A DNA stretch of 5,378 bases from Betaproteobacteria bacterium (GCA_019509895.1 JAEKLK010000269.1:1-5378), one strand, 5' to 3'; shown: positions 1-5,378, counted from the first letter of the stretch. Numbers and translations are program-made. Notes: a model not told the origin generated them from the letters alone.

Positions 1-61
1 TGAATCGCAGGATGTGGCAAAGCTGTTCGTCTTGCTCGACGACAAGCGCGGTCGCGACCAT
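1..61 (-). CDS. Start of a possible response regulator (receiver domain N-terminus), cut by window edge
   Basis: Only the first 20 codons are in the window, from an ATG at 61-59 running off the left edge. They contain ALVVEQDEQL followed by CHILRF. This has the shape of beta strand 1, the acidic pocket and the start of helix 1 of a CheY-like receiver domain, usually written LVVEDDxxL. If correct, the protein is a cytoplasmic phosphorylation-controlled regulator; the output domain is not visible. A weak GGGA lies about 7 nt upstream of the ATG. One of the usual acidic residues, the second of the E-D pair that helps bind magnesium, reads Gln here. Twenty residues cannot prove the family. The opposite strand is also open over this stretch (2-127), but its peptide resembles nothing I recognise. 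Confidence 0.42.
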   Translation of the reverse strand, partial: MVATALVVEQDEQLCHILRF

Positions 62-116
62 GCGGTGTCCCGTGGTTGCTCAGGCGTAGTGTTCTTAACC
101 GACCGCTTGCTGGGTA

Positions 117-132
117 TTGGACTTTAGTCCAA
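117..132. promoter_or_regulatory. Perfect 16-nt inverted repeat, candidate operator upstream of the edge gene
   Basis: TTGGACT and AGTCCAA form perfect 7-nt arms around a central TT. The element ends 55 nt upstream of the ATG at 61 of the putative response-regulator gene. It has no T-tract, and its 2-nt centre would make a strained RNA hairpin. A two-fold symmetric protein-binding site is therefore the better reading than a terminator. The binding protein is unknown. Autoregulation by the adjacent gene is inference. Confidence 0.33.
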
Positions 133-153
133 CCTCGTCGGCATGGCCGGACC

Positions 154-180
154 ACGCCTGCGTCAATTACCCACAGGCGT
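154..180. repeat. Inverted repeat, 7-nt arms with 13-nt spacer
   Basis: ACGCCTG (154-160) and CAGGCGT (174-180) are perfect inverted copies separated by 13 nt. There is no adjacent T-tract, so it is not a typical intrinsic terminator on either strand. It lies in the gap between the HAF-repeat gene and the edge gene. It may be a weak hairpin, a spaced operator or chance. Confidence 0.25.
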
Positions 181-391
181 CAGATCAAAAGCACATTGCC
201 CGCTTCCGCAAAGCAGAGGTTGCCGGTCGAGCGCGGCGCACGGTCTCGACTTTCCGCTCGCCGAAAATGGACATGAACCCGACATTGGCCGAGCCGATAT
301 AGGCCTCGAACCGACTTACACCCAGCAGCCGTTGCCAGAACTCATCTCGAGCTGACGTCTGGACAGACATGCGCTGGCTGCGGCCATAGGA

Positions 392-1597
392 TCATTGCCG
401 GCGCCACAAGATCGCATGCCCGTCCGCGGTTCCGATGATGTTCCCCGACGCATCGATGCCGTTAGCTTGGGAATTGCGAAAACCCGCCGGCAGGAACGCA
501 TGCAAATCCACCACGCCGTCGGCGGTGCCGTTCCACAGAAGCGCATGAGTCGATCCATCGGCAGTAGTGCCCCAACCGACCTGCCGGCCAGCGGCCACAG
601 CTTTAGCAACCGAATCACTGAACCCATTGGGGTGAAGATCGACGACACTCTGAGCGCTTCCCGTCCAGAGTAGGGCATGGCCTCCGTAATGGCGTTCCAA
701 CGGATTGCAACCGCCGAATCCCACCTGTTGGCCGCCGCTCACGCCCCATGCGAGCGAGAAGCAGTATTGGTTCGGATGCAGGTCGACGACACTGCTTGCA
801 CTTCCAGTCCAGAGAAGGGCGTGAGTGGTGTGGTCGGCGTTCGACCAACCGTTTCCCACCTGTTGCGCACCATCGGTGCCCCAAGCACCCGAAAAGCTGT
901 AGCCGTTCGGATGGAGATCCACGAGGCCGTGGCTGGTCCACATAAGTGCGTGTTCGGGAGCACCGCCGTAACCAACAATCTGATCGCCGGAGATGTCCAA
1001 GGCCTCTGAGTAGCGCAATAGGCCGGCGGGATCGAGGTCCACGACGCTGCTGGCAGAGCCTGCCCACTTAAGCGCGTGGTGGGCGTTGTCGTCGTGTTCT
1101 GCCGAGCCTACCTGTATGCCACGGCTCGTCGCATTGACACGAGAGCGGTCCCAAAACCCGCCGGGGTGCAGATCTACAACACTCGAGGCGCTGCCCCGCC
1201 AAAGCAGCGCATGATGCTCGCCGTGAGGGGTGCTTAGGCTCTCACCTGCGCCTGCCTGTTCGCCGTCGCCGATCGCGGAACCAGACGTCTCGCCATACCC
1301 GCTGGCACTCATAGCAATGGCGACGTATTGGGCGCCGATACTGTTGCCGCTGCCATTTCCGTTGTTACTACTGCTACCAGCACCACTATTGCTACCAGTC
1401 CCACTGCCGGCACCGTCGCCGCCGACCTGCAATTGACCGCTATCACCAGTGCTGCCTGGCTGGGATTGGCTACTGTCGCTGTCGACGCCACCGCCACACG
1501 CCGCGACTACGAGAAATGCGCCGCTTGCGGCGATAGCAAGGAACGCACCCTTGAGATTCACGCGTCGGATTTTGGTGAGCGGCGCTACTGCAAACAA
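392..1597 (-). CDS. HAF-like repeat lipoprotein, function unknown
   Basis: Predicted exported lipoprotein. From the GTG at 1561 (residue 13 of the longest reading) it begins with a short Lys-containing n-region, a hydrophobic core and the lipobox VAAC, with Cys34 in longest-reading numbering followed by Gly-Gly. Residues 40-86 form a Ser/Gly/Asn/Gln-rich linker. From about residue 105 to the end there are tandem repeats of 42-48 residues: S-x-A-x-G-I, then QVG, then HALLWTGSASSVVDLHP. HAL(L/K/M/I)W recurs at residues 129, 174, 216, 259, 307, 351 and 394. This matches the HAF family of extracellular repeats, named for a H-A-F-x-W motif. The repeating short strands suggest a beta-propeller-like fold (inference). 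Cys279 and Cys297 sit in one repeat and could pair. The longest frame opens with TTG at 1597, and neither TTG nor GTG has a clear Shine-Dalgarno sequence. I favour GTG 1561 because it gives a normal signal peptide. No enzyme motif is visible, so the role (surface or envelope binding) is unknown. Confidence 0.82.
   Translation of the reverse strand: MFAVAPLTKIRRVNLKGAFLAIAASGAFLVVAACGGGVDSDSSQSQPGSTGDSGQLQVGGDGAGSGTGSNSGAGSSSNNGNGSGNSIGAQYVAIAMSASGYGETSGSAIGDGEQAGAGESLSTPHGEHHALLWRGSASSVVDLHPGGFWDRSRVNATSRGIQVGSAEHDDNAHHALKWAGSASSVVDLDPAGLLRYSEALDISGDQIVGYGGAPEHALMWTSHGLVDLHPNGYSFSGAWGTDGAQQVGNGWSNADHTTHALLWTGSASSVVDLHPNQYCFSLAWGVSGGQQVGFGGCNPLERHYGGHALLWTGSAQSVVDLHPNGFSDSVAKAVAAGRQVGWGTTADGSTHALLWNGTADGVVDLHAFLPAGFRNSQANGIDASGNIIGTADGHAILWRRQ
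404..1213 (-). repeat. Tandem coding repeats of about 126-144 nt (HAF-like units)
   Basis: This is the DNA encoding the seven HALxW motifs of the lipoprotein. On the plus strand, versions of GTCGACGACACTG (reverse of the VVDL codons) followed by a GTCCA core recur near 636, 784, 915, 1038 and 1170. Spacing between motif starts is 45, 42, 43, 48, 44 and 43 codons. The copies have diverged at many silent and non-silent sites, so this is an old internal duplication and not a recent expansion. The third copy (around 915) is shortest and lacks the SASS segment. The last copy stops right after HAILW. Confidence 0.75.
1340..1480 (-). repeat. Low-complexity Ser/Gly/Asn-rich linker coding region
   Basis: Codons 40-86 of the lipoprotein are dominated by Ser, Gly, Asn and Gln. 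On the plus strand this reads as imperfect repeats of GCTACCAG- and CACCACTATT-like blocks. In lipoproteins such a segment after the acylated Cys commonly acts as a flexible tether between membrane anchor and folded domain. The short repeated triplets make it a likely place for length variation between strains (inference). Confidence 0.6.
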
Positions 1598-1602
1598 TCC
1601 GC

Positions 1603-1621
1603 TGTTAGGGGTGTCCTAACA
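1603..1621. promoter_or_regulatory. Perfect 7-nt inverted repeat just upstream of the HAF lipoprotein gene
   Basis: TGTTAGG (1603-1609) and CCTAACA (1615-1621) flank a GGTGT loop. The element ends 5 nt upstream of the TTG at 1597 and 41 nt upstream of the GTG at 1561. It could be a repressor site or a 5' mRNA hairpin controlling the lipoprotein gene. With no T-tract in the direction of transcription, it is unlikely to end the permease transcript. The rest of the 160-nt gap (1622-1757) shows no clear -35/-10 pair, so I cannot say whether the lipoprotein has its own promoter. Confidence 0.33.
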
Positions 1622-1757
1622 CGCCACTCGGCCTTGGGAAACATCCAAATTAGGTCGTGCGTAACGAGCCAGGCGACCGTTTGGAGGATGGCGTGTACTA
1701 GCTCAACCGTAGCTAAAGCTGGTCAGCCACGACAAATGCTGGAAGCGGACGCTCAGC

Positions 1758-2624
1758 TCATTTATGCCGCGGATCCAGTGCGTCGCGCAGGCCGTCGCCC
1801 AGCAGGTTGAAAGACAGCACCAGCAGGAAGATCGAGAGTCCCGGCCAGATCGCCATCCACGGCGCCTGGTCGACGTAGTTGCGGGCGGTGTTGAGCATGC
1901 TGCCCCAGCTCGGCGCGGGCGGCTGCTGACCCAAACCCAGGAACGAAAGGCTTGCTTCCGCGATCACCGCGGCGGCGATGGCGAGCGTTGCCTGGACGAT
2001 GAGCGGCGCGACGATGTTCGGAAAGATGTGACGCAGCGCGATGCGCCAGTGCGGGTTGCCGAGCGCGCGGGCGGCCTCGACGTAGTCCTCGGACTTAGCG
2101 GCCAGAACCTGCGCCCGCGTGAGTCGAATGAAGATCGGCGTCGCCGTGATGCCGATCGCGATCATGGCGTTGGTGAGGCTTGGGCCGAGGAAGGCGGCGA
2201 GGGCGATGGCGAGGATCAGGAACGGGCAGGCGAGCATCGCGTCGGTGATGCGCGAGATGAGCGCGTCGACCCAGCGGCCGACGTAGCCGGCGAGCATGCC
2301 GATCGGCACGCCGAACGCGAGCGAGATCGAGACTGAGACGACGCCGGCGAGGATGGAGGCGCGAGCGCCCCAGATGATGCGCGAGAGCACGTCGCGGCCG
2401 AGCTCGTCGGCGCCGAAGAGATGGGCGCCGCTCGGCGCCGCGCGCACTGTGCTCCAGCTTGTCGCCACCGGGTCGTAAGGCGCGAGCCATGGGGCGAGGA
2501 GCGCGATCAACGCGAAGCACACCACCACCGCGAGGCCGAACATCGCGCCGCTGCGGCGCATGAGGCGACGCCAGGCGCGGCGGCGAGGAGTGACTTCGAT
2601 CTGCTCGAAGACGACGGCCGCCAT
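1758..2624 (-). CDS. Peptide-type ABC transporter permease, DppC/OppC family
   Basis: Second inner-membrane channel subunit of the Dpp/Opp-class importer; it would pair with the DppB-type subunit and dock onto the ATPases. The 288 residues are full length for the family. After a basic N-terminus (RRRAWRRLMRR) comes TM1 (about 27-47), then a periplasmic segment with the DppC signature HLFGADELGRDVLSRIIWG (about 68-86). Further hydrophobic segments follow near 90-114, 130-147, 153-168, 205-230 and 258-278. The cytoplasmic EAA loop that contacts the ATPase reads EDYVEAARALG, then RIALRHIFPN (about 179-203), with the Gly intact. The C-terminus is the usual LGDGLRDALDPR. The ATG at 2624 overlaps the TGA of the first permease by 1 nt (TGATG), so its translation was probably coupled to that gene. 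The lesion in that gene may therefore lower its expression. The transported substrate cannot be told from the permease. Confidence 0.93.
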   Translation of the reverse strand: MAAVVFEQIEVTPRRRAWRRLMRRSGAMFGLAVVVCFALIALLAPWLAPYDPVATSWSTVRAAPSGAHLFGADELGRDVLSRIIWGARASILAGVVSVSISLAFGVPIGMLAGYVGRWVDALISRITDAMLACPFLILAIALAAFLGPSLTNAMIAIGITATPIFIRLTRAQVLAAKSEDYVEAARALGNPHWRIALRHIFPNIVAPLIVQATLAIAAAVIAEASLSFLGLGQQPPAPSWGSMLNTARNYVDQAPWMAIWPGLSIFLLVLSFNLLGDGLRDALDPRHK

Positions 2625-3417
2625 CAGTGCCGCATCCGCGGGTTGACGAGGTAATAGGCGAGGTCGGCGAGCAGGTTCAGCGCCAGGTAGGCGGTTGCAG
2701 TGCAGAGCACGACGCCCTGTACGACCGAGTAGTCGCGATTGAAGACGGCGTCGACGATCAGCTTGCCGAACCCCGGGATGCTGAACACCTGCTCGGTGAG
2801 CACGGCGCCGCCGAGGAGCTCGCCCAAACCCAGCGCTCCGAGCGTGATAACGGGGATCAGCGCATTGCGGAACGCGTGCTTCAGCACGACGACGCGCTCC
2901 TCGAGTCCCTTGGCGCGCGCTGTGCGCACATAGTCGGAGCTAAGGACCTGCAGCATGGCGCTGCGCGTGTGCCGCATCAGCACGGCGGCGAAGGCGTTGC
3001 CGAGCACGAATGCCGGCATGATCATCGCCGCGAGGTTGCCCTTCAGGTCCTCGAACGGGCTGACGTAGCCGGAGGCGGGCAGCCAGCCGAGCTGCACGGC
3101 GAAGAGCAGGATCATGAGAGCAGCGTTACCGGCAGCTTCTCGGCGATCAGCTCGCTGACCGGCTTCTGGATGCGCACCGAGTCGCCGAGGTCGCCGTGCA
3201 GCACGCCCGAGAGCCAGTACCAATAGCGCACCGGCAGCGGCTCGTCGAGATGGAACTTGGCGCGCAGGAAGGCGACGACGTTCGGATCCCGATCCTCGCC
3301 GGCGAGCGCGATCGCCGGATCGCCGGGAAGGAGCTGCTGCAGGCCGAAGATCAGGATCGAGACGAAGAACAACGTCGGGACGATTGTCGCCAGGCGCTGC
3401 AAGAGGTAGTTCAGCAT
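2624..3417 (-). pseudogene. Broken peptide-type ABC transporter permease, DppB/OppB family (internal deletion with frameshift)
   Basis: First channel subunit of the importer, split into two frames. The N-terminal part starts at ATG 3417 (MLNYLLQRLATIVPTLFF), has TM1, LLPGDPAIALAGE and GVLHGDLGDSV, and reaches AEKLPVTL. It then stops at TGA 3114-3112 after 101 residues. The C-terminal part (163 residues if read from ATG 3115) resumes with ILLFAVQLGWLPASGYV. It carries the EAA loop SDYVRTARAKG and LKHAFRNALIP, and ends VVQGVVL...VNPRMRH at 2624. Compared with E. coli DppB, about 50 residues between these blocks are absent: TM2, the next loop and the start of TM3. The remaining length, 794 nt, is 2 modulo 3, so the lost piece should be 1 modulo 3, around 150 nt. 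A longer open frame starts upstream at 3474, but its first 19 residues (including GSRLRGNDE) are just a translated REP repeat. A weak GAAGG sits 10 nt before ATG 3417. True gene decay or an assembly error are both possible. Confidence 0.87.
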
Positions 3418-3431
3418 GCGATTGTGGCCTT

Positions 3432-3503
3432 CGTCGTTCCCGCGAAGGCGGGAACCCAGTTGCTTTAAAAACAAACGGGGTCCCCGCTTTCGCGGGGACG
3501 ACG
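3432..3503. repeat. REPIN-like pair of inverted REP hairpins
   Basis: Two 26-nt units lie in opposite orientation at 3432-3457 and 3478-3503, separated by an AT-richer 20-nt spacer. Each forms a perfect 8-bp stem: GTTCCCGC/GCGGGAAC with a GAAG loop (3436-3455), and GTCCCCGC/GCGGGGAC with a TTTC loop (3480-3499). When the second unit is reversed, 23 of 26 positions agree with the first. The differences in the stems leave pairing intact within each unit. This is the known REP/REPIN architecture, dispersed by RAYT transposases acting in trans in many proteobacteria. It fills most of the 96-nt gap between the binding-protein gene and the first permease. In such operons hairpins can protect the upstream mRNA, giving more binding protein than permease (inference here). 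Confidence 0.88.
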
Positions 3504-3513
3504 GCGCGGGGTC

Positions 3514-5010
3514 TTAATTCATCTTGAGGCCTTGCACGCGCACCATGCCGTCGGGAATCGTGCGCAGGCCGGAAAGCTTGGCGCTGTGCGCCCACAGCCA
3601 GTGCCGGTGGTAGAGGTACACGATCGGCCGGTCCTTCGTGACCTGCACCGCGACCGCGTCGTAGAGCTTGGCGAGCTGACCGGGATCGAGCGTGGTGCGC
3701 GCTTTCTCGATTGCTTCGTCGACCTGCGGGTTGCAGTAGCCGGAAGTGTTGAGCGGTCCTTTGCAGGCGATGAAGGTCTGCAGGTTGCCGTCGGGGTCGG
3801 CGCGCCCGCTCCAGGCGAGCACGTAGGCCTCGAACTGGCCCTTGTCGGCAAGGTTGAGCGAGGTGGCGAACTCGGTCGACTGGATCTTCACGTCGAAGCC
3901 GGCGTCCTTCGCCATCGCCTGCACCACCTGCGCCACGCGCTGCGCGCCCGATTCCGTCGGCGTCATCAGCGTGAAGCTCGGGTTGGTCACGCCGGCTTCC
4001 TTCAGGAGCTGCTTTGCGCGCTCGACGTTGCGCTTGGGGATCGGCGCGCTCTTGCCGTAATAGCGGTTGCTCGGCGCCACCCACTGGTTGCCGACCTGTG
4101 CCTCGCCGTCCATCGCCACCTTGACGATGGCGTCGCGATCGAGCGAGAGCTCGAATGCTTCGCGCACGCGGGGGTCCTTGCCGAGCGGGTTCTTCTGCGC
4201 CATCTCGCTCTTGCCGGTATTGATGGTGATGCCCTGGTAGCCGATCTCGACGATGCGTTCGATCTTGAAGCGGCTGTCGCTCTTCAGGCCCGGCACGTCG
4301 TTCGGCGCCAGGCGCTCGATGAAGTCGAGCTGGCCCGAGCGCAGGTTGGCGAGGCGCACGGTCGCATCGACAATCGGCAGATAGACGATGCGGTTGAAGT
4401 GGATCTCGTCCTTGTTCCAGTAGTTCGGGAAGCGCTCGAGCACGATGCGGTCCTGCGCCACGCGCTCGACGAAGCGGAACGGGCCCGAGCAGACCGGGTG
4501 TGCGCCGAACTTGTCGCCTGCGGCCTGCGCCGCCTTGGGGGAGACCATCATGCCCGCGCGGTCGGTGAGCGCTGCGAGCAGCGGTGCGAATGGCGCCGAA
4601 AGGTTGATGCGAACCGTCGCTGCATCGACGGCATCGACGCTCGACACCGGCGCCAGCTCGCCGCGGCGGTTCGAGCCCTGCATGTTCTTGTGGCGCTCGA
4701 GGTTGAACTTCACCGCCTGCGCGTCGAGCTTCTCGCCGTCGTGGAACGTCACGCCGCTGCGCAGCTTGATCGTCAGCGCCTTGTTGTCGGCCGACCATTC
4801 GTAGCCGGTCGCGAGCTGCGGCACGATATTTAGCTTCTCATCGAGGTCGAAGAGCTTGTCGCACAGGCCCGCGAAGACGATGCGCCCGACGAAGGTACGC
4901 GCCATCGTCGGGTCGAGAATGTCGGGGTCTTCCGCCAGGCCGATGCGCAGCGTCTGCGCATTCGCAACCGCCGCGAGCGTGGCGAGCGCCACGAAGATGA
5001 GCTTTCTCAT
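3514..5010 (-). CDS. Periplasmic solute-binding protein of a peptide-type ABC importer (SBP family 5, DppA/OppA-like)
   Basis: Captures the substrate in the periplasm and delivers it to the permease pair. It has 498 residues, normal for family 5. A Sec signal peptide covers residues 1-18 (MRKLIF, hydrophobic core, ANA cleavage site before Gln19); no lipobox is present, so it should be soluble. Family features in order: LRIGLAEDPDILDPT (21-35), IVPQLATGYEWSAD (62-75), LRSGVTFHDGEKLDAQAVKF (83-102), CSGPFRF (174-180), FPNYWNK (194-200), DPRVREAFELSLDRDAI in the middle, and a YCNPQVDEAIEKA block near the C-terminus. The ATG at 5010 is supported by a strong AGGAGG at 6-nt spacing and overlaps the upstream ATPase stop (ATGA). 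The family carries dipeptides, oligopeptides, glutathione, nickel or opines. I cannot choose among these from sequence alone, so no gene symbol is given. Confidence 0.94.
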   Translation of the reverse strand: MRKLIFVALATLAAVANAQTLRIGLAEDPDILDPTMARTFVGRIVFAGLCDKLFDLDEKLNIVPQLATGYEWSADNKALTIKLRSGVTFHDGEKLDAQAVKFNLERHKNMQGSNRRGELAPVSSVDAVDAATVRINLSAPFAPLLAALTDRAGMMVSPKAAQAAGDKFGAHPVCSGPFRFVERVAQDRIVLERFPNYWNKDEIHFNRIVYLPIVDATVRLANLRSGQLDFIERLAPNDVPGLKSDSRFKIERIVEIGYQGITINTGKSEMAQKNPLGKDPRVREAFELSLDRDAIVKVAMDGEAQVGNQWVAPSNRYYGKSAPIPKRNVERAKQLLKEAGVTNPSFTLMTPTESGAQRVAQVVQAMAKDAGFDVKIQSTEFATSLNLADKGQFEAYVLAWSGRADPDGNLQTFIACKGPLNTSGYCNPQVDEAIEKARTTLDPGQLAKLYDAVAVQVTKDRPIVYLYHRHWLWAHSAKLSGLRTIPDGMVRVQGLKMN

Positions 5011-5378
5011 GCCGAACCTCCTCGAGTTTGGAAGGCTGCCTGTAGCCGCGCGAGTCTCTCATTGACCGCCGTCACGCGTGAAGCGGGGCGAAACGGCTCG
5101 ATCTCGCGCCAGAAGTGGCACGCGACGCCCGACTCGAGCGGCGGCTCCTCGGCCGCGCAGCGCTCGCGCGCCCATGGACAGCGCGTGCGGAAGCGGCAGC
5201 CCGACGGCGGGTTGAACGGGCTCGGCACATCGCCCTGCAGGAGGGTGCGCTTGCGCACCGCGGCCGGATCGGGGACCGGGATGGCGGAGAAGAGCGCGCG
5301 CGTATACGGATGGCGCGGCTCGGCGAAGAGCGTGCGCTTGTCGGCGAGCTCGACGATCTTGCCGAGGTACATTACGGC
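5007..5378 (-). CDS. Peptide-type ABC transporter ATP-binding subunit (DppF/OppF-like), C-terminal part, cut by window edge
   Basis: Only the last 123 codons are inside the window; the nucleotide-binding motifs (Walker A, signature, Walker B) lie beyond the right edge. The visible part starts just after the H-loop region with AVMYLGKIVELADKRTLFAE. It continues HPYTRALFSAIPVPDP and then the C-terminal domain specific to oligopeptide/dipeptide ATPases: LLQGDVPSPFNPPSGCRFRTRCPWARERC, later GVACHFW. Four Cys occur at about positions 59, 65, 72 and 85 counted from the Met at 5372. In this family the conserved Cys set is associated with an Fe-S cluster in at least some members. The subunit energises transport on the cytoplasmic face of the membrane. 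Its stop overlaps the binding-protein ATG by 4 nt. It is probably the second ATPase gene of the operon, with a DppD-type partner further upstream; that is inference. Confidence 0.92.
   Translation of the reverse strand, partial: AVMYLGKIVELADKRTLFAEPRHPYTRALFSAIPVPDPAAVRKRTLLQGDVPSPFNPPSGCRFRTRCPWARERCAAEEPPLESGVACHFWREIEPFRPASRVTAVNERLARLQAAFQTRGGSA
5017..5023 (-). promoter_or_regulatory. Strong ribosome binding site for the solute-binding protein gene
   Basis: GAGGAGG on the minus strand lies 6 nt before the ATG at 5010, inside the last codons of the ATPase gene. It is the only near-perfect Shine-Dalgarno sequence in the window, and it fixes the start of the binding protein. It fits the need for binding protein in excess over the membrane subunits. 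The overlapping ATGA also allows coupled re-initiation. Confidence 0.8.

Larger units (their letters stand above)
62..391. other. Intergenic stretch of about 330 nt without a convincing gene
   Basis: Between the stop of the HAF-repeat gene and the ATG at 61 I see no gene I can defend. It holds two inverted repeats, listed separately (117-132 and 154-180). A minus-strand open frame of 61 codons (185-370, ATG at 370) exists but has no recognisable domain, no clear Shine-Dalgarno sequence and an Arg-rich C-terminal half typical of chance frames in GC-rich DNA. No strong Rho-independent terminator with a T-tract follows the HAF-repeat gene. Confidence 0.5.

Noticed and set aside
2..127. Plus-strand open stretch from the left edge to TAG at 125-127, possible C-terminal gene end
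   Set aside because: Its 41 residues resemble nothing I know, and its stop lies within the 117-132 palindrome. The minus-strand receiver-like start over the same bases is more convincing.
290..325. tRNA-like GGTTCGA on the minus strand
   Set aside because: The flanking bases do not form a T-arm stem, and no acceptor, D-arm or anticodon arm can be placed around it.
1328..1810. Plus-strand open frame of 160 codons across the lipoprotein start
   Set aside because: Its low-complexity Thr/Ala segment is the reverse of the Ser/Gly linker, and the rest has no domain. The minus-strand lipoprotein explains the sequence better.
3418..3474. Upstream ATG at 3474 as the start of the DppB-type permease
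   Set aside because: The extra 19 residues are a translated REP unit (GSRLRGNDE). ATG 3417 gives the normal family N-terminus MLNYLLQRL.
3432..3503. REPIN hairpins as a Rho-independent terminator or CRISPR repeats
   Set aside because: There is no T-tract after either stem in the direction of transcription, and there are only two units in inverted orientation, so a REP pair is the better explanation.
2624..4798. Very long minus-strand open frame of 724 codons
   Set aside because: Upstream of about 3115 it is a wrong-frame reading of the binding-protein gene, the REPIN and the permease start, with an Arg/Gly/Ala-rich composition. Only its last part is the genuine C-terminal fragment of the permease.
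3532..4833. Plus-strand open frame of 433 codons opposite the binding protein
   Set aside because: It is antisense to a clear family-5 binding protein, rich in Arg/Val/Ala/His as expected for GC-rich shadow frames, and shows no recognisable domain.
1758..5378. Importer operon as a novel system
   Set aside because: Gene content, motifs and order fit the well-known Dpp/Opp peptide importer class. Only the broken permease and the REPIN are noteworthy.

Overview
The window is GC-rich proteobacterial DNA. All recognisable genes lie on the minus strand, so transcription runs from high to low coordinates. GC-rich codon use, bacterial-type signal peptides, a REP-type hairpin repeat pair of the 'TTCCCGCGAAGGCGGGAA' kind and a HAF-repeat lipoprotein together suggest a Burkholderiales-like betaproteobacterium. 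This taxonomic call is inference: the same repeat type also occurs in other proteobacteria.

Right part (about 1758-5378): most of a peptide/nickel-class (Dpp/Opp-type) ABC importer operon. In transcription order it has the C-terminal end of an ATP-binding subunit (5007-5378, cut by the window edge), a complete periplasmic family-5 solute-binding protein (3514-5010), a first inner-membrane permease of DppB type (2624-3417) and a second permease of DppC type (1758-2624). The genes are tightly coupled: a 4-nt ATGA overlap joins the ATPase to the binding protein, and a 1-nt TGATG overlap joins the two permeases. The one loose joint is the 96-nt gap between binding protein and first permease, which is nearly filled by two inverted REP-like hairpins (a REPIN).

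The DppB-type permease is broken. Its N-terminal part (101 residues) and C-terminal part (163 residues) are both clear but lie in different frames, and about 50 residues that the family has between them are missing. As read, the importer would lack one channel half. This is either a recent inactivation or an assembly or sequencing error.

Middle part (392-1597): a predicted lipoprotein with a lipobox, a Ser/Gly/Asn-rich linker and about seven copies of a 42-48 residue HAF-like repeat (HALLW...VVDLHP). It starts 160 nt downstream of the permease genes behind a small perfect hairpin.

Left part (1-391): about 330 nt without a convincing gene, holding two inverted repeats (117-132 and 154-180). 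At the edge lie the first 20 codons of a minus-strand gene that looks like the start of a response-regulator receiver domain. The palindrome at 117-132 lies 55 nt upstream of that start and is a candidate operator.

No rRNA, tRNA, CRISPR array, insertion sequence or complete novel system was found. The points most worth checking are the broken permease, the intra-operon REPIN, the HAF-repeat lipoprotein and the palindrome.
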